Assembly: GCF_008386635.1 (NCBI RefSeq)
Contig: NZ_VUOE01000002.1
Span: forward strand, 943,848-1,007,847
Source: Maribacter flavus
GTDB lineage: Bacteria; Bacteroidota; Bacteroidia; Flavobacteriales; Flavobacteriaceae
Direction of reading: 5' to 3'
Length of the DNA: 64,000 nt
The notes beneath the pieces are model-generated. The model saw nothing but the letters and a program-made list of their open reading frames with translations. It had not been told where the DNA came from and ran no database searches. How positions within the stretch are numbered: the stretch's first letter is position 1; each line of letters opens with the position of its first letter. Shown one piece after another: positions 56,297-63,483 of this stretch. The position numbers were made by a program, and so were the translations under genes.

Positions 56297-57031
56297 ATGG
56301 ATATAACATGGTTTCCCAATTCATGGGTACGTATTAGAGCGCGCAAAATAGTTGTCTATTTCGATCCTGCATATTTGACAACTTATTTTTCTGGATATAC
56401 CGACAAAATAGAATTCTCGAAATGGCCTGACCCAATAGATGGCTTGCCGAATGGCCTTGAAAAAGCAGATTTTATTTTCATAACACATCATCATAAAGAC
56501 CATTGCAAGAAAATAACAACTCAACGACTTTGTAAAAAGTCAACAAGGATTTTTGCACCAGCCTCCTGCAAAAAAGAACTAGGAGACATCTTCCAAACAG
56601 TAAAGCCTGGTGATACAATGCAACTAACAGGTGATTTGTCAATTCAGGTAATTAACGCATACAATACAGAAAAAGGGAGTTCAACCCGGAAGCAGCACAA
56701 GAAAGGGAAAGGTGTCGGTTATATCTTAACCATTGGAGACAAAACCATTTATCATGCAGGAGATACAGATTTAATACCTGACATGAACCATCTTCAAAAG
56801 ATCGACATAGCTCTTCTTCCAATGGGTGGAAAGTTTACAATGGATTGTAACGAAGCAGTTAAGACTAGTCAATTGATTCAACCTAAACTTGTTATACCGA
56901 TTCATCACCTCAACTCTGACCCTCAAAAATTTTGTAGAGAGTTAGATAAAAATAACATAAACTGTGTATATCCAAGAATAGGAAAACCAATAAAAATTGA
57001 AGCACATGCAGGTAACAAAAGCTATACGTAA
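56297..57031 (+). CDS. Metallo-beta-lactamase-fold hydrolase, UlaG-like (cassette 6)
   Basis: I prefer the ATG at 56297 (244 residues), where the family pattern MDITWFPNSWVRI begins; an ATG at 56282 adds five residues. Metal motif FITHHHKDHC (HxHxDH), then YHAGDTDL (Asp bridging) and VIPIHHL (last His) give a full binuclear site. UlaG-like members hydrolyse lactones or phosphoesters; the substrate is unknown. The last codons (AGNKSYT) run into the left attC arm, so the site is part of the coding sequence. Cassette 56273-57134. Confidence 0.85.
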   Translation: MDITWFPNSWVRIRARKIVVYFDPAYLTTYFSGYTDKIEFSKWPDPIDGLPNGLEKADFIFITHHHKDHCKKITTQRLCKKSTRIFAPASCKKELGDIFQTVKPGDTMQLTGDLSIQVINAYNTEKGSSTRKQHKKGKGVGYILTIGDKTIYHAGDTDLIPDMNHLQKIDIALLPMGGKFTMDCNEAVKTSQLIQPKLVIPIHHLNSDPQKFCRELDKNNINCVYPRIGKPIKIEAHAGNKSYT

Positions 57032-57142
57032 TGAGGGTTTTATTGCTAAATTGAAAATAAATGAATAATAATAGACATCTCGGCTGGTGGACAGTGAAGT
57101 GCTTTTTAATCCCTCACTACGTATAGCCAAACCGTTGTGGTG
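57007..57142 (+). repeat. attC-like site of cassette 6
   Basis: Left arm TGCAGGTAAC (57007-57016) matches the cassette start TTACCTGCA. Inner arms CTATACGTAATGAGGG and CCCTCACTACGTATAG. Cut after G57134. Confidence 0.88.
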
Positions 57143-57158
57143 CATTTCATAAAACCGT

Positions 57159-58085
57159 ATGAATAGAACTGAATTATTTGATAAAATCCTAAAACATCTG
57201 ATTGAAAACCAAGATGACTATCGGCAATTAATTCCGACTTGTGAAAAATATTTTGGCGTGACTGATAGGCGTTTAATTGAATCTGTTTGCGATGAATTAA
57301 TTGAACGTGGTTGGGTTACAACTAAAAACAACGACAAGTATTCTCTAAACATTCATTACAACGGAATCCAGATGATTGAAGAGTATGGTTCTTATTCGTC
57401 TTTTTTACATGATTTAAAAAAATCTAACAATAAAAAACAAGTCCAAAAAAGTACAGACAGAAAACTGAATAATATTAGTAAAATAAGTGCTATTGTTTTT
57501 GGATTAAGTGCATTCATATTAAGTTACTACAAAATTATTGATGATAAAAAAATTGAGTTTCAGAAAGCCGAAATAGAAAATCTGAATGGAACGATTGACT
57601 CACTCAAAACTGAATTGAAAAATCAATTGGAATCAGAATCTCGGAACTACAAGAACGAAGTTTCTGAATTTGCTCTGAATTTCTCACCGAAAGGAGCATC
57701 TACTTTGGACTCTATTCCCGAATACATAGTTGAAGGATTTAGAAAATTAAGAACTATTGACAAAAATGCACACGAAAAATATGTGACTTTGATTTTTACC
57801 AAACTTTATGCTGAACACTTACAATGTTGCCATCAAGGTTACATAATTGCAAGTCGATTAAAAAATGACTTTGACAAAGACAAAGTTTCAATGGTAAATG
57901 AATTTGCTTTTATGTCAAACTACGTCGACTATGAAAAATTACCTGAAGCTTGGAGCTCTGGAATTATTGAAAAGTGGTTGGCAGAAAATCCAAAATTGTT
58001 GGAATTTGAACCAATTGGAAAGTACAAACAAAGGATTGACAGTATATCGAATAAAATTGCTAATGGTGATTATTGGAATAATTAA
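57159..58085 (+). CDS. Hypothetical protein with N-terminal winged-helix-like part and one membrane helix (cassette 7)
   Basis: 308 residues. Residues ~1-75 look like a small winged helix (ELFDKILKHLIENQDDY...YFGVTDRRLIESVCDELIERGWVTTKNNDKYSLN). A membrane segment follows at ~108-122 (ISAIVFGLSAFILSYY), then a coiled coil (~128-165) and a helical C-terminal domain with a CC pair. No named family. Gene start is 24 bases inside cassette 57135-58220, and the stop is 10 bases before the attC arm. Confidence 0.65.
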   Translation: MNRTELFDKILKHLIENQDDYRQLIPTCEKYFGVTDRRLIESVCDELIERGWVTTKNNDKYSLNIHYNGIQMIEEYGSYSSFLHDLKKSNNKKQVQKSTDRKLNNISKISAIVFGLSAFILSYYKIIDDKKIEFQKAEIENLNGTIDSLKTELKNQLESESRNYKNEVSEFALNFSPKGASTLDSIPEYIVEGFRKLRTIDKNAHEKYVTLIFTKLYAEHLQCCHQGYIIASRLKNDFDKDKVSMVNEFAFMSNYVDYEKLPEAWSSGIIEKWLAENPKLLEFEPIGKYKQRIDSISNKIANGDYWNN

Positions 58086-58095
58086 TAAAAAACGA

Positions 58096-58228
58096 CACCA
58101 CAACAGCGTGTATAATTTATGCTCCACTTGGAGCATTTTTTAAATTCACTAACTTTAAATCAAAATGATTACGGCGGAAAGATCCTGCGGACCATTCCGC
58201 ACAAATCATACACATTAACGTTAGTGGC
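58096..58228 (+). repeat. attC-like site of cassette 7
   Basis: Left arm CACCACAAC (58096-58104) matches the start TTGTGGTG. Inner arms GTGTATAATTTATGC and GCACAAATCATACAC. Cut after G58220. Confidence 0.88.
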
Positions 58229-58303
58229 AAGCAAAAGAAAGCGTTTAATAATTATTTCTAAAAATTATTCTAATTTGTACAATATCACCTAGCAAAAATA
58301 TTT

Positions 58304-59170
58304 ATGCGCTTTGCTACAATAAATAATAGTCGTGTTGAAGCTCAACCAAAACTTAAAGGAATTTGCTCTTGTTGCTCAAAGCCGGTTATTGCTAAATGTG
58401 GAACTCGGAAAATTTGGCATTGGGCACATAAAAGAAAAGTAGATTGTGATAATTGGTGGGAAACTGAAACACAGTGGCATCGAAATTGGAAAAATAATTA
58501 TCCTGACTCATGGCAAGAAATATCTTTAACTGATGAAAGATCTGGAGAAAAACATATTGCTGATGTTCGCACAGATAATAATCTTGTAATAGAATTCCAA
58601 CATTCCTTTTTAGACCCTCAGGAACGAAACTCACGAGAACAGTTTTATAAGAACATGGTTTGGATTATCGACGGTACTCGACTAAAAAGAGATTATCCTC
58701 GCTTTCTTAACGAATGGAAAAGTGGCAGTACCAGTGAAGTACAAAAAACTGAGAAACCTGGAATCTTTAAGATATGGTTTCCAGAGTTTTGCTTCCCAAA
58801 AGCCTGGCTTAATAGCGCTGTGCCCGTAATATTTGATTTTTACGGAGACGGAACATTGGACGACCCGGAAGGAATGCGAAATTCTCTTTACTGTTTATTT
58901 CCGCAAGTCGGCAAACATGCCAGAGTTGCAGAGATTTCTCGAAATGCCTTCCTTCAAGCAACAAATAATGGCGAATGGACTTCACGTGTTCAAGAATTTA
59001 TACGTGAATTTAAAATACAAGACAAGGTCAATTCACAACAACAAGCGCTATCTCACCAATCAAATAAAGTAGAGTATAGATGGAATGGAGTTCCCCTCAT
59101 AGGAGGGAAAAAAGAATATCGGAAACGTGTTTCTAAATCGAACAAATCTTTTCGAAAAGGAAAACGATAA
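58304..59170 (+). CDS. CoiA-like (competence protein CoiA family) protein (cassette 8)
   Basis: 288 residues. N-terminal zinc-finger-like part (GICSCCSKPVIAKCGTRKIWHWAHKRKVDCDNWWE), then ETQWHRNWKNNYP...ISLTDERSGEKHIADVRTDNNLVIEFQHSFLDPQERNSREQFY. This is the CoiA pattern with a PD-(D/E)xK-like Asp...Glu-Phe-Gln core. Such proteins are thought to act on DNA; in Gram-positives CoiA aids transformation. A DNA-end-processing or defence role in a mobile cassette is inference. Cassette 58221-59417. Confidence 0.75.
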   Translation: MRFATINNSRVEAQPKLKGICSCCSKPVIAKCGTRKIWHWAHKRKVDCDNWWETETQWHRNWKNNYPDSWQEISLTDERSGEKHIADVRTDNNLVIEFQHSFLDPQERNSREQFYKNMVWIIDGTRLKRDYPRFLNEWKSGSTSEVQKTEKPGIFKIWFPEFCFPKAWLNSAVPVIFDFYGDGTLDDPEGMRNSLYCLFPQVGKHARVAEISRNAFLQATNNGEWTSRVQEFIREFKIQDKVNSQQQALSHQSNKVEYRWNGVPLIGGKKEYRKRVSKSNKSFRKGKR

Positions 59171-59235
59171 CGAAGCTTTCTGCATAGCTGAAATAATATT
59201 CGACTAGGAATCAAACTTAAAAAAGAAAAATGCCA

Positions 59236-59425
59236 GCCACTAACATTGGCTAAAAAGCATTGCTACATCTTACACGATTTAGACTATTTTCTTATATTGA
59301 TCTCCAAGAACTAAAATGAAGCGTCACGTTTTCAACGTGGCTCTGAGCCCCCGCCAGAGGTAAAGGCCAACGCCACGGGCTCAGATCCACACACCACAAC
59401 GCTTCATAGCCTTACCGTTGGCAAA
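59236..59425 (+). repeat. attC-like site of cassette 8
   Basis: Left arm GCCACTAAC (59236-59244) matches the start TTAGTGGC. The long loop (~150 bases) contains GAAGCGTCACGTTTTC and a GC-rich central hairpin. Cut after G59417. Confidence 0.82.
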
Positions 59426-59452
59426 CATTAAACTAACCGAAACCACCCAATT

Positions 59453-60649
59453 ATGAAACAATTACTATTTACACTAATTATTATTTCAATATTAACTGGT
59501 TGCAAAACTGAAAAACAAGAAAGCAAAGTAGTAATTAATGAATTACCCCTTAAAACTTACTTCCAAAATAGCCACCTTCCTGCTGTGATTATGGGTTATA
59601 GCAACAGAGAAGGCAAAATGGACTGGTATGCTTTTGGACCATCTGTTTGGGGTGGAAAAGACACAATTAATGAAAATAACATATTTAGAATTTTTTCAAT
59701 GACAAAGGCCATAGGCTCTGTTGCCGCATTACAACTTGTTGAAAAAGGTTTAATTGGTCTAGATGACCCGTTAGATAAATTAATGCCTGAAATGACATCT
59801 ATTCCTATACTTACCTCGGAAGGACAACTTGTTAAAGCCAATAAAACAATTACTTTGAGAAATCTTTTAACCCATACCTCTGGATTTGGATATGATATTT
59901 TTGATGAACAACTACAAAAATTTGATAAAACTGGTTGGGAATATGATGACCTTCCAAGATTATTTGAAGCTGGCGAAAAATGGCATTATGGCAGAAGTAC
60001 AGATTGGGTAGGTAGAATTGTCGAAAAAGTAAGTGGGCAAAATCTTGAAGATTATTTTAGAGAGCATATTACCGGACCATTAAAAATGAATAGTACTTGG
60101 TTTAACGTTCCTGACAAACTGAAAGAAAATATTGTTTCTTGGGGCACACGTGATTCAACTGGATTTAAAGAATATCCGCGTATCCCAACAAAACCAACTA
60201 CTGAATTTATTGCTGGAGAAGGCTTATTTGGTTCACCAAAAGACTATTTAACTTTCCTTAATTGTATTATGAATTCTGGCAAATATGATGGAGGTCAAAT
60301 CCTGAAATCAGAAACAGTTGATTTGATGTTTAAAGATGCCTTACCTGATGGACTTACCCTCAACTTTGGGTTACCCGAAGAAGGGTTACCAGAAACAATA
60401 GGACATTTTCCTGATGAATCGGACACTTATAGTTTAGCTTGGGCTATAGAGAATAATAGTAAAGAAATGGTGCGCACTACAGGCTCAATATATTGGGCTG
60501 GCGTTGCTAATTCATATTACACTTTAGATAGAGACAAAGGGATGGCAATAGTATATTTTACTCAATTTCTTCCTTTTAATGATAAAATATCCTATGATTT
60601 TTATCGTCTTTTCGAAAAGGAAGTCTATACTAGCTTAAATAAAAAATAA
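59453..60649 (+). CDS. Beta-lactamase-family serine hydrolase lipoprotein (cassette 9)
   Basis: 398 residues. Lipoprotein signal MKQLLFTLIIISILTGC (Cys17). Class C-like hydrolase domain: SMTK gives Ser82-x-x-Lys85, KWHYGRSTDWVGRIVEKVSG holds the Tyr, and ATTG-like residues come late (VRTTGSIYWAGV). This is the EstB/penicillin-binding-like branch rather than a proven beta-lactamase. It is not close to the serine hydrolase at 41707. The stop lies 3 bases before the attC arm. Cassette 59418-60785. Confidence 0.85.
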   Translation: MKQLLFTLIIISILTGCKTEKQESKVVINELPLKTYFQNSHLPAVIMGYSNREGKMDWYAFGPSVWGGKDTINENNIFRIFSMTKAIGSVAALQLVEKGLIGLDDPLDKLMPEMTSIPILTSEGQLVKANKTITLRNLLTHTSGFGYDIFDEQLQKFDKTGWEYDDLPRLFEAGEKWHYGRSTDWVGRIVEKVSGQNLEDYFREHITGPLKMNSTWFNVPDKLKENIVSWGTRDSTGFKEYPRIPTKPTTEFIAGEGLFGSPKDYLTFLNCIMNSGKYDGGQILKSETVDLMFKDALPDGLTLNFGLPEEGLPETIGHFPDESDTYSLAWAIENNSKEMVRTTGSIYWAGVANSYYTLDRDKGMAIVYFTQFLPFNDKISYDFYRLFEKEVYTSLNKK

Positions 60650-60652
60650 CGA

Positions 60653-60793
60653 TTTGCCAACAATGGCTATAATTCATTGCTTGGCTATGACGAACCCCAA
60701 AATTAGTTTAACTTTAAATGGCTTGATTTCAACGGTCGAAAATTCCAGCGGAATTTTCAACGCAACGAAATCATAGCCTAGACCGTTGTGCTT
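60653..60793 (+). repeat. attC-like site of cassette 9
   Basis: Left arm TTTGCCAAC (60653-60661) matches the start TTGGCAAA. Left inner arm GGCTATAATTCATTGC; right inner arm ends AACGAAATCATAGCC. Cut after G60785. Confidence 0.88.
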
Positions 60794-60815
60794 CATTATG
60801 ACCAACCAATAACCA

Positions 60816-61553
60816 ATGATAAAATTCTTTAGAAAAATTAGACAAAAACTACTCTCTGAAAATAAATTCAGTAAATATCTGATTTATGCAGTCGGAGAAA
60901 TAGTTCTTGTGGTTATTGGAATTTTGATTGCACTTCAAATCAATAATTGGAACGAAATAAGAAAAAACACAGAAAGGGAAAATAAATATTTATCAAACCT
61001 TAATAAAGAAATTATCAATGATTCTCTGTCCCTTGAAAGAGGCTGGTTTAATAATCGGCAAAAAAAAATTAAGAGTTTAGAACTGGCTAGAAGCTATGTG
61101 ATGGGAAATTATAGTCCAATAGATACACTTCAATTTATAAATATTGTTGGTTTTGGTGGAATAAATAGTAGAGCATCTTTTATAGGTTCTTCTCGTACCT
61201 ATAGTGAATTGGTCAGTACAGGAAATTTAAGTTCAATATCCAATGACAGCATACGAGAATTAATTGTAGAATATTATGCTGGTAAGGATTTTTTAAAGGA
61301 ATATTTGAGTAATATAAGAAGTGATTATGCCACCTATGTGAATGGAATTAAAGTGTATAATTCAAATTATCCGGATAGCATTAATACAATTGAAATTCCA
61401 AGAATTTTAAGAAAATTAAAAACCGATGAATTTCATAGCTTAATTAACCAAGAACTAACTTACACTTATTCTATTGAAAGGCAACTTCAATCCAGTAAGA
61501 GAAGAGCATATATACTTAATAAGAGAATAGAACAATTCTTAAGGAATAAATAA
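60816..61553 (+). CDS. DUF6090-like membrane protein (cassette 10)
   Basis: 245 residues. MIKFFRKIRQKLLSENKFSKYLIYAVGEIVLVVIGILIALQINNWNE is the typical N-terminus of DUF6090-type proteins of Bacteroidota: a basic head, one membrane helix, then a helical soluble domain with coiled-coil propensity. Function unknown. The stop codon is 3 bases before the attC arm. Cassette 60786-61619. Confidence 0.8.
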   Translation: MIKFFRKIRQKLLSENKFSKYLIYAVGEIVLVVIGILIALQINNWNEIRKNTERENKYLSNLNKEIINDSLSLERGWFNNRQKKIKSLELARSYVMGNYSPIDTLQFINIVGFGGINSRASFIGSSRTYSELVSTGNLSSISNDSIRELIVEYYAGKDFLKEYLSNIRSDYATYVNGIKVYNSNYPDSINTIEIPRILRKLKTDEFHSLINQELTYTYSIERQLQSSKRRAYILNKRIEQFLRNK

Positions 61554-61556
61554 CGA

Positions 61557-61627
61557 AAGCACAACAATGGGTATAGTGCATAGCACCCTTCGGGATGCTA
61601 CGACACCATACACGGGCCGTTGTGTGC
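61557..61627 (+). repeat. attC-like site of cassette 10 (shortest, 71 bp)
   Basis: Left arm AAGCACAAC (61557-61565) matches the start TTGTGCTT. Inner arms GGGTATAGTGCATAGCACCC and GGATGCTACGACACCATAC close on a TTCG tetraloop. Cut after G61619. Its compact form is closest to short classical attC sites. Confidence 0.9.
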
Positions 61628-61649
61628 AATATAACCAACACGAACACTA

Positions 61650-62252
61650 ATGACAGAATTTTGGGAAACAGCATTTAATGACAAACAAGAAATGTGGGGG
61701 ATGAAACCTGCAAAATCCGCTGAACTGACAAAAAATTTCTTCCTAGAAAAATCAATAAAAAATATTCTCATTCCAGGAATTGGATACGGACGAAATGCCC
61801 AACCATTTATTGAAAACGGAATAAAAGTAAGTGGAATTGAGATTTCAAAAACAGCTATTGAACTCGCAAAGAAGCATTATGGAAATGAAATGACAATTTT
61901 TCATGGTTCTGTAACCGAAATGCCTTTTGACGATAAAAAATATGAAGGAATTTTTTGTTATGCCCTTATTCATTTATTGGACAGCGAAAATAGAAAAAAG
62001 CTAATTCAAGATTGCTACAACCAACTTACAGAAAATGGATTTATGGTTTTTACAACCATAACCAAAAATGCACCTCAATTTGGAAAGGGAGAATTGATAA
62101 GTAAAGACCGTTACGAAATTCATAAAGGAGCCAAAATATTTTACTACGACAAAGAATCAGTCAAAACAGAATTTGAAAAGTACGGACTTTTTGAAATTAC
62201 GGAAGTGGACGAAAATCATTCAATGTACCTGATTAAATGCAAAAAAGTATAA
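61650..62252 (+). CDS. Class I SAM-dependent methyltransferase (cassette 11)
   Basis: 200 residues. Motif I ILIPGIGYGRNAQPFIENGIKVSGIEISKTAIELAKK (GxGxGRN and acidic IEIS), motif post-I, and motif IV YEGIFCYALIHLL. The layout resembles small TehB- or thiopurine-type methyltransferases (GxGxGRNA, WE..F). Target not predictable. Cytoplasmic. Gene starts 30 bases inside cassette 61620-62386 and stops 6 bases before the attC arm. Confidence 0.85.
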   Translation: MTEFWETAFNDKQEMWGMKPAKSAELTKNFFLEKSIKNILIPGIGYGRNAQPFIENGIKVSGIEISKTAIELAKKHYGNEMTIFHGSVTEMPFDDKKYEGIFCYALIHLLDSENRKKLIQDCYNQLTENGFMVFTTITKNAPQFGKGELISKDRYEIHKGAKIFYYDKESVKTEFEKYGLFEITEVDENHSMYLIKCKKV

Positions 62253-62258
62253 AAACAC

Positions 62259-62394
62259 TGCCCACAACACCGTATATAATTTATTGCTAATTCTAGCCTA
62301 CTTACGAAAATCCTAGCGGATTTTCTATTCGGTTTGTATTTGCTAAATTCGTTGCTAAACCACGCAACTAATCTTATACAAACACGTTAGGCAA
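62259..62394 (+). repeat. attC-like site of cassette 11
   Basis: Left arm TGCCCACAAC (62259-62268) against the start TTGTGTGCA: one mismatch, the only imperfect pair in the array. Inner arm GTATATAATTTATTGC; right end AACTAATCTTATAC. Cut after G62386. Confidence 0.82.
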
Positions 62395-62452
62395 CATTTG
62401 CACAAAAAAAACTTTATAATTACTTTTGACGTTAGTAACGCAAAACAAAAGT

Positions 62453-62734
62453 ATGATTGTTTCATTTAGCTCGAAAGAAACCGAAATGATTTGGAATGGT
62501 ATTCGGGTTAAAAAAATGCCGATTGAAATTCAGAACGTTGGACGTCGTAAATTGAGAATGCTGAACAATTCTCAAGACATAATGGACTTGAGAATTCCGC
62601 CTTCAAACCGACTAGAAAAATTGTCTGGAAATCTAAAGGACTTTTACAGCATTCGAGTTAATAAGCAATGGCGAATCATTTTTAAATGGAATAACGGAAA
62701 TGCAAGCGAAGTGGAAATAATCGACTATCATTAA
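62453..62734 (+). CDS. higB: HigB/RelE-superfamily toxin (cassette 12)
   Basis: 93 residues from the ATG at 62453 (a TTG at 62426 would add nine). The family pattern is clear: SKETEMIWNGI..KKMPIEIQNVGRRKLRMLNNSQDIMDLRIPPSNRLEKLSGNLKDFYSIRVNKQWRIIFKWNNGNASEVEIIDYH. HigB proteins cut mRNA on the ribosome. The antitoxin gene follows after 11 bases, in the toxin-first order typical of HigBA. Such pairs commonly stabilise cassette arrays. Confidence 0.93.
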   Translation: MIVSFSSKETEMIWNGIRVKKMPIEIQNVGRRKLRMLNNSQDIMDLRIPPSNRLEKLSGNLKDFYSIRVNKQWRIIFKWNNGNASEVEIIDYH

Positions 62735-62745
62735 AAAAGAAAAAA

Positions 62746-63048
62746 ATGGAAAAGTTGGCAAATGTACATCCTGGAGAAGTTTTGAACTTTGAATTTCTTG
62801 AGCCACTCGAAATTTCGGCTTATCGACTTTCAAAGGACTTAAAAATACCGCAAACAAGAATTTCGGAAATCATCAAAGGTAGGAGAAGAATAACAGCGGA
62901 CACAGCTCTAAGATTGAGCAAATATTTTGGAAATTCGGCCAAATTCTGGCTCGGACTTCAAGATGATTACGACATTGAAGAGGAACGAGATGAAAAACAG
63001 GCGGAATTAAACGAAATAAAAAAATTCCAAAATAAAAACGTTGCCTAA
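62746..63048 (+). CDS. higA: HigA antitoxin, XRE-type helix-turn-helix (cassette 12)
   Basis: 100 residues. HPGEVLNFEFLEPLEISAYRLSKDLKIPQTRISEIIKGRRRITADTALRLSKYFGNSAKFWLGLQ is the standard HigA helix-turn-helix domain with the FW.GLQ motif. It neutralises HigB and represses the pair's promoter. The stop codon TAA is part of the left attC arm GCCTAAC, so the recombination site ends the gene. Confidence 0.93.
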   Translation: MEKLANVHPGEVLNFEFLEPLEISAYRLSKDLKIPQTRISEIIKGRRRITADTALRLSKYFGNSAKFWLGLQDDYDIEEERDEKQAELNEIKKFQNKNVA

Positions 63049-63179
63049 CACCGGCTATAATTCATTGTGGGCGGATTTCCTAAACGGAAATCCTTACTTC
63101 TAAGCTAAGGTTAGATTTCGGGCGGAATGTTCACTACATGAAATGTCCACAACGAAATCATAGCCCAAACGTTGTGCAT
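63040..63179 (+). repeat. attC-like site of cassette 12
   Basis: Left arm GTTGCCTAAC (63040-63049) matches the start TTAGGCAAC. GCCTAAC and, at the start, GTTAGGC fit the classical RYYYAAC/GTTRRRY consensus. Inner arms GGCTATAATTCATTG and GAAATCATAGCC. Cut after G63171. Confidence 0.9.
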
Positions 63180-63235
63180 CATTTTGTGAGCTATCGCACA
63201 GATGACAACAAGAAGAAAATGAAGACCTTTGACGA

Positions 63236-63397
63236 ATGAAAGATATTTTTCCGTTTTACATCATTGGACATTTTATTAATCAGCCGACAAATCCGACTGA
63301 ATTTTAAATATTGCGGTTTGGCGAAATGGAAGAACCAAATGTTGACGACTTTCACATACGCAGGTTTTATGAAATTCTTTGGACTGAAAAAAGGTAA
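63236..63397 (+). pseudogene. Remnant of an AraC-type regulator N-terminus (cassette 13)
   Basis: ATG at 63236 reads MKDIFPFYIIGHFINQPTNPTEF, stops (TAA 63305-63307), and continues in the same frame as ILRFGEMEEPNVDDFHIRRFYEILWTEKR, with a stop at 63395. Shifting one base gives EKGKSQQIG. FH..RFYEILW..KGK is the usual start of AraC-family cupin domains. A nonsense codon, a frameshift and loss of the rest show decay. Confidence 0.55.
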
Positions 63398-63483
63398 AAG
63401 CCAACAAATTGGTTAAACAAATCGAAACTTGGGTTGTTTTTTAGAAAAAAAACATGTTGAATATTATATAAAATTTGATTACT

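Noticed and set aside
59453..60649. Calling the cassette-9 protein an antibiotic-resistance beta-lactamase
   Set aside because: It has the Ser-x-x-Lys fold signature shared with esterases and peptidases, but the other motifs are not those of known resistance enzymes.
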